From the NCBI GenBank assembly GCA_910577755.1, contig CAJTNL010000015.1:1-38982 (forward strand): a DNA stretch of 38,982 nt. Direction: 5' to 3'. This DNA comes from an uncultured Eubacteriales bacterium. GTDB taxonomy: Bacteria; Bacillota; Clostridia; Oscillospirales; Acutalibacteraceae. Positions 38,922-38,982 of the stretch are shown one piece after another. Position 1 is the first letter of the stretch. Every line of letters starts with the position of its first letter. Under the pieces are notes generated by a model that had not been told where the DNA came from, searched no databases, and saw nothing but the letters and a program-made list of their open reading frames with translations. Position numbers and translations under genes: made by a program.

Positions 38922-38982
38922 GCCGTAAAGGACAGGACAAGCAATTCAAATATAGAGAGAGCCTGAAAAGCGGCATAACAAA
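38922..38982 (+). promoter_or_regulatory. Start of a leader RNA, possibly a T-box, cut by the window edge
   Basis: After the promoter comes AAAGGACAGGACAAGCA, then ATAGAGAGAGCCTGAAAAGC. T-box leaders often begin with a GGACAAGTA-like segment followed later by AGAGAG. The resemblance is partial, the window ends before the specifier loop and the T-box itself, and no coding region is visible. Confidence 0.3.

Noticed and set aside
1..38982. CRISPR arrays, insertion sequences, integrases, prophage or toxin-antitoxin genes
   Set aside because: No regularly spaced repeats, transposase or integrase motifs, or phage genes were seen on either strand.

Overview
The window looks like chromosome of a low-GC, endospore-forming Firmicute, most likely class Clostridia. 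Supporting signs are a SpoVT sporulation regulator with a forespore-type promoter, the Firmicutes-style rimP-nusA-ylxR-ylxQ-infB operon, a MecA-like ClpC adaptor, the alpha2 GlyRS (GlyQS), AGGAGG ribosome-binding sites, several TTG/GTG starts, and many sigma-A promoters with 17-nt spacers and extended -10 boxes. I cannot place it to genus. I saw no phage, insertion sequence, CRISPR array or defence island; this is mostly housekeeping DNA.

Layout. 1-700 is gene-poor and holds a 21-nt fragment of a tRNA-Lys 5' end fused to a terminator. 718-3547 is a zinc-ribbon membrane protein followed by a two-gene ABC exporter. 3565-3999 holds two stand-alone 5S rRNA genes in tandem, each with its own promoter and terminator. 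4422-6674 has aroF and then rplM-rpsI. A roughly 1 kb non-coding stretch leads to a G5/3D-domain cell-wall protein (7794), a small membrane protein (9402) and rpe, which overlaps a convergent MecA-like gene. spoVT follows. 12159-20356 is the translation/transcription operon rimP-nusA-rnpM-ylxQ-infB-rbfA-nrnA-truB-ribF, with attenuator-like hairpins before rimP and between infB and rbfA.

20820-25047 has an Smr-domain gene and a large unknown gene diverging from a perfect 16-bp palindrome, then a zinc alcohol dehydrogenase and a convergent dus. 25291-33585 (+) carries polA, a chloramphenicol-acetyltransferase-like gene with an alpha/beta hydrolase, a YwlE-type arginine phosphatase with rimI, tsaD, and GTP-dependent PEP carboxykinase. 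33909-37414 (-) carries rsmE-fabG-like and gtrA-glyQS. 37537-38032 holds tRNA-Pro, tRNA-Thr and tRNA-Tyr. The end has folB and the beginning of a leader RNA cut by the window edge.

How the genes fit together. The dominant theme is ribosome and tRNA biogenesis: L13, S9, RimP, IF2, RbfA, YlxQ, RsmE, TruB, Dus, TsaD, RimI, GlyQS, 5S rRNA and tRNAs. Central metabolism (AroF, Rpe, PckG, RibF, FolB) is mixed in. No clearly new multi-gene system is visible. The most unusual points are the orphan tandem 5S genes, the palindromic operator at 21109-21146, the inverted repeat over a tRNA promoter at 37831-37860, glyQS driven from a gtrA promoter without a T-box, and the hairpins around the infB stop codon.
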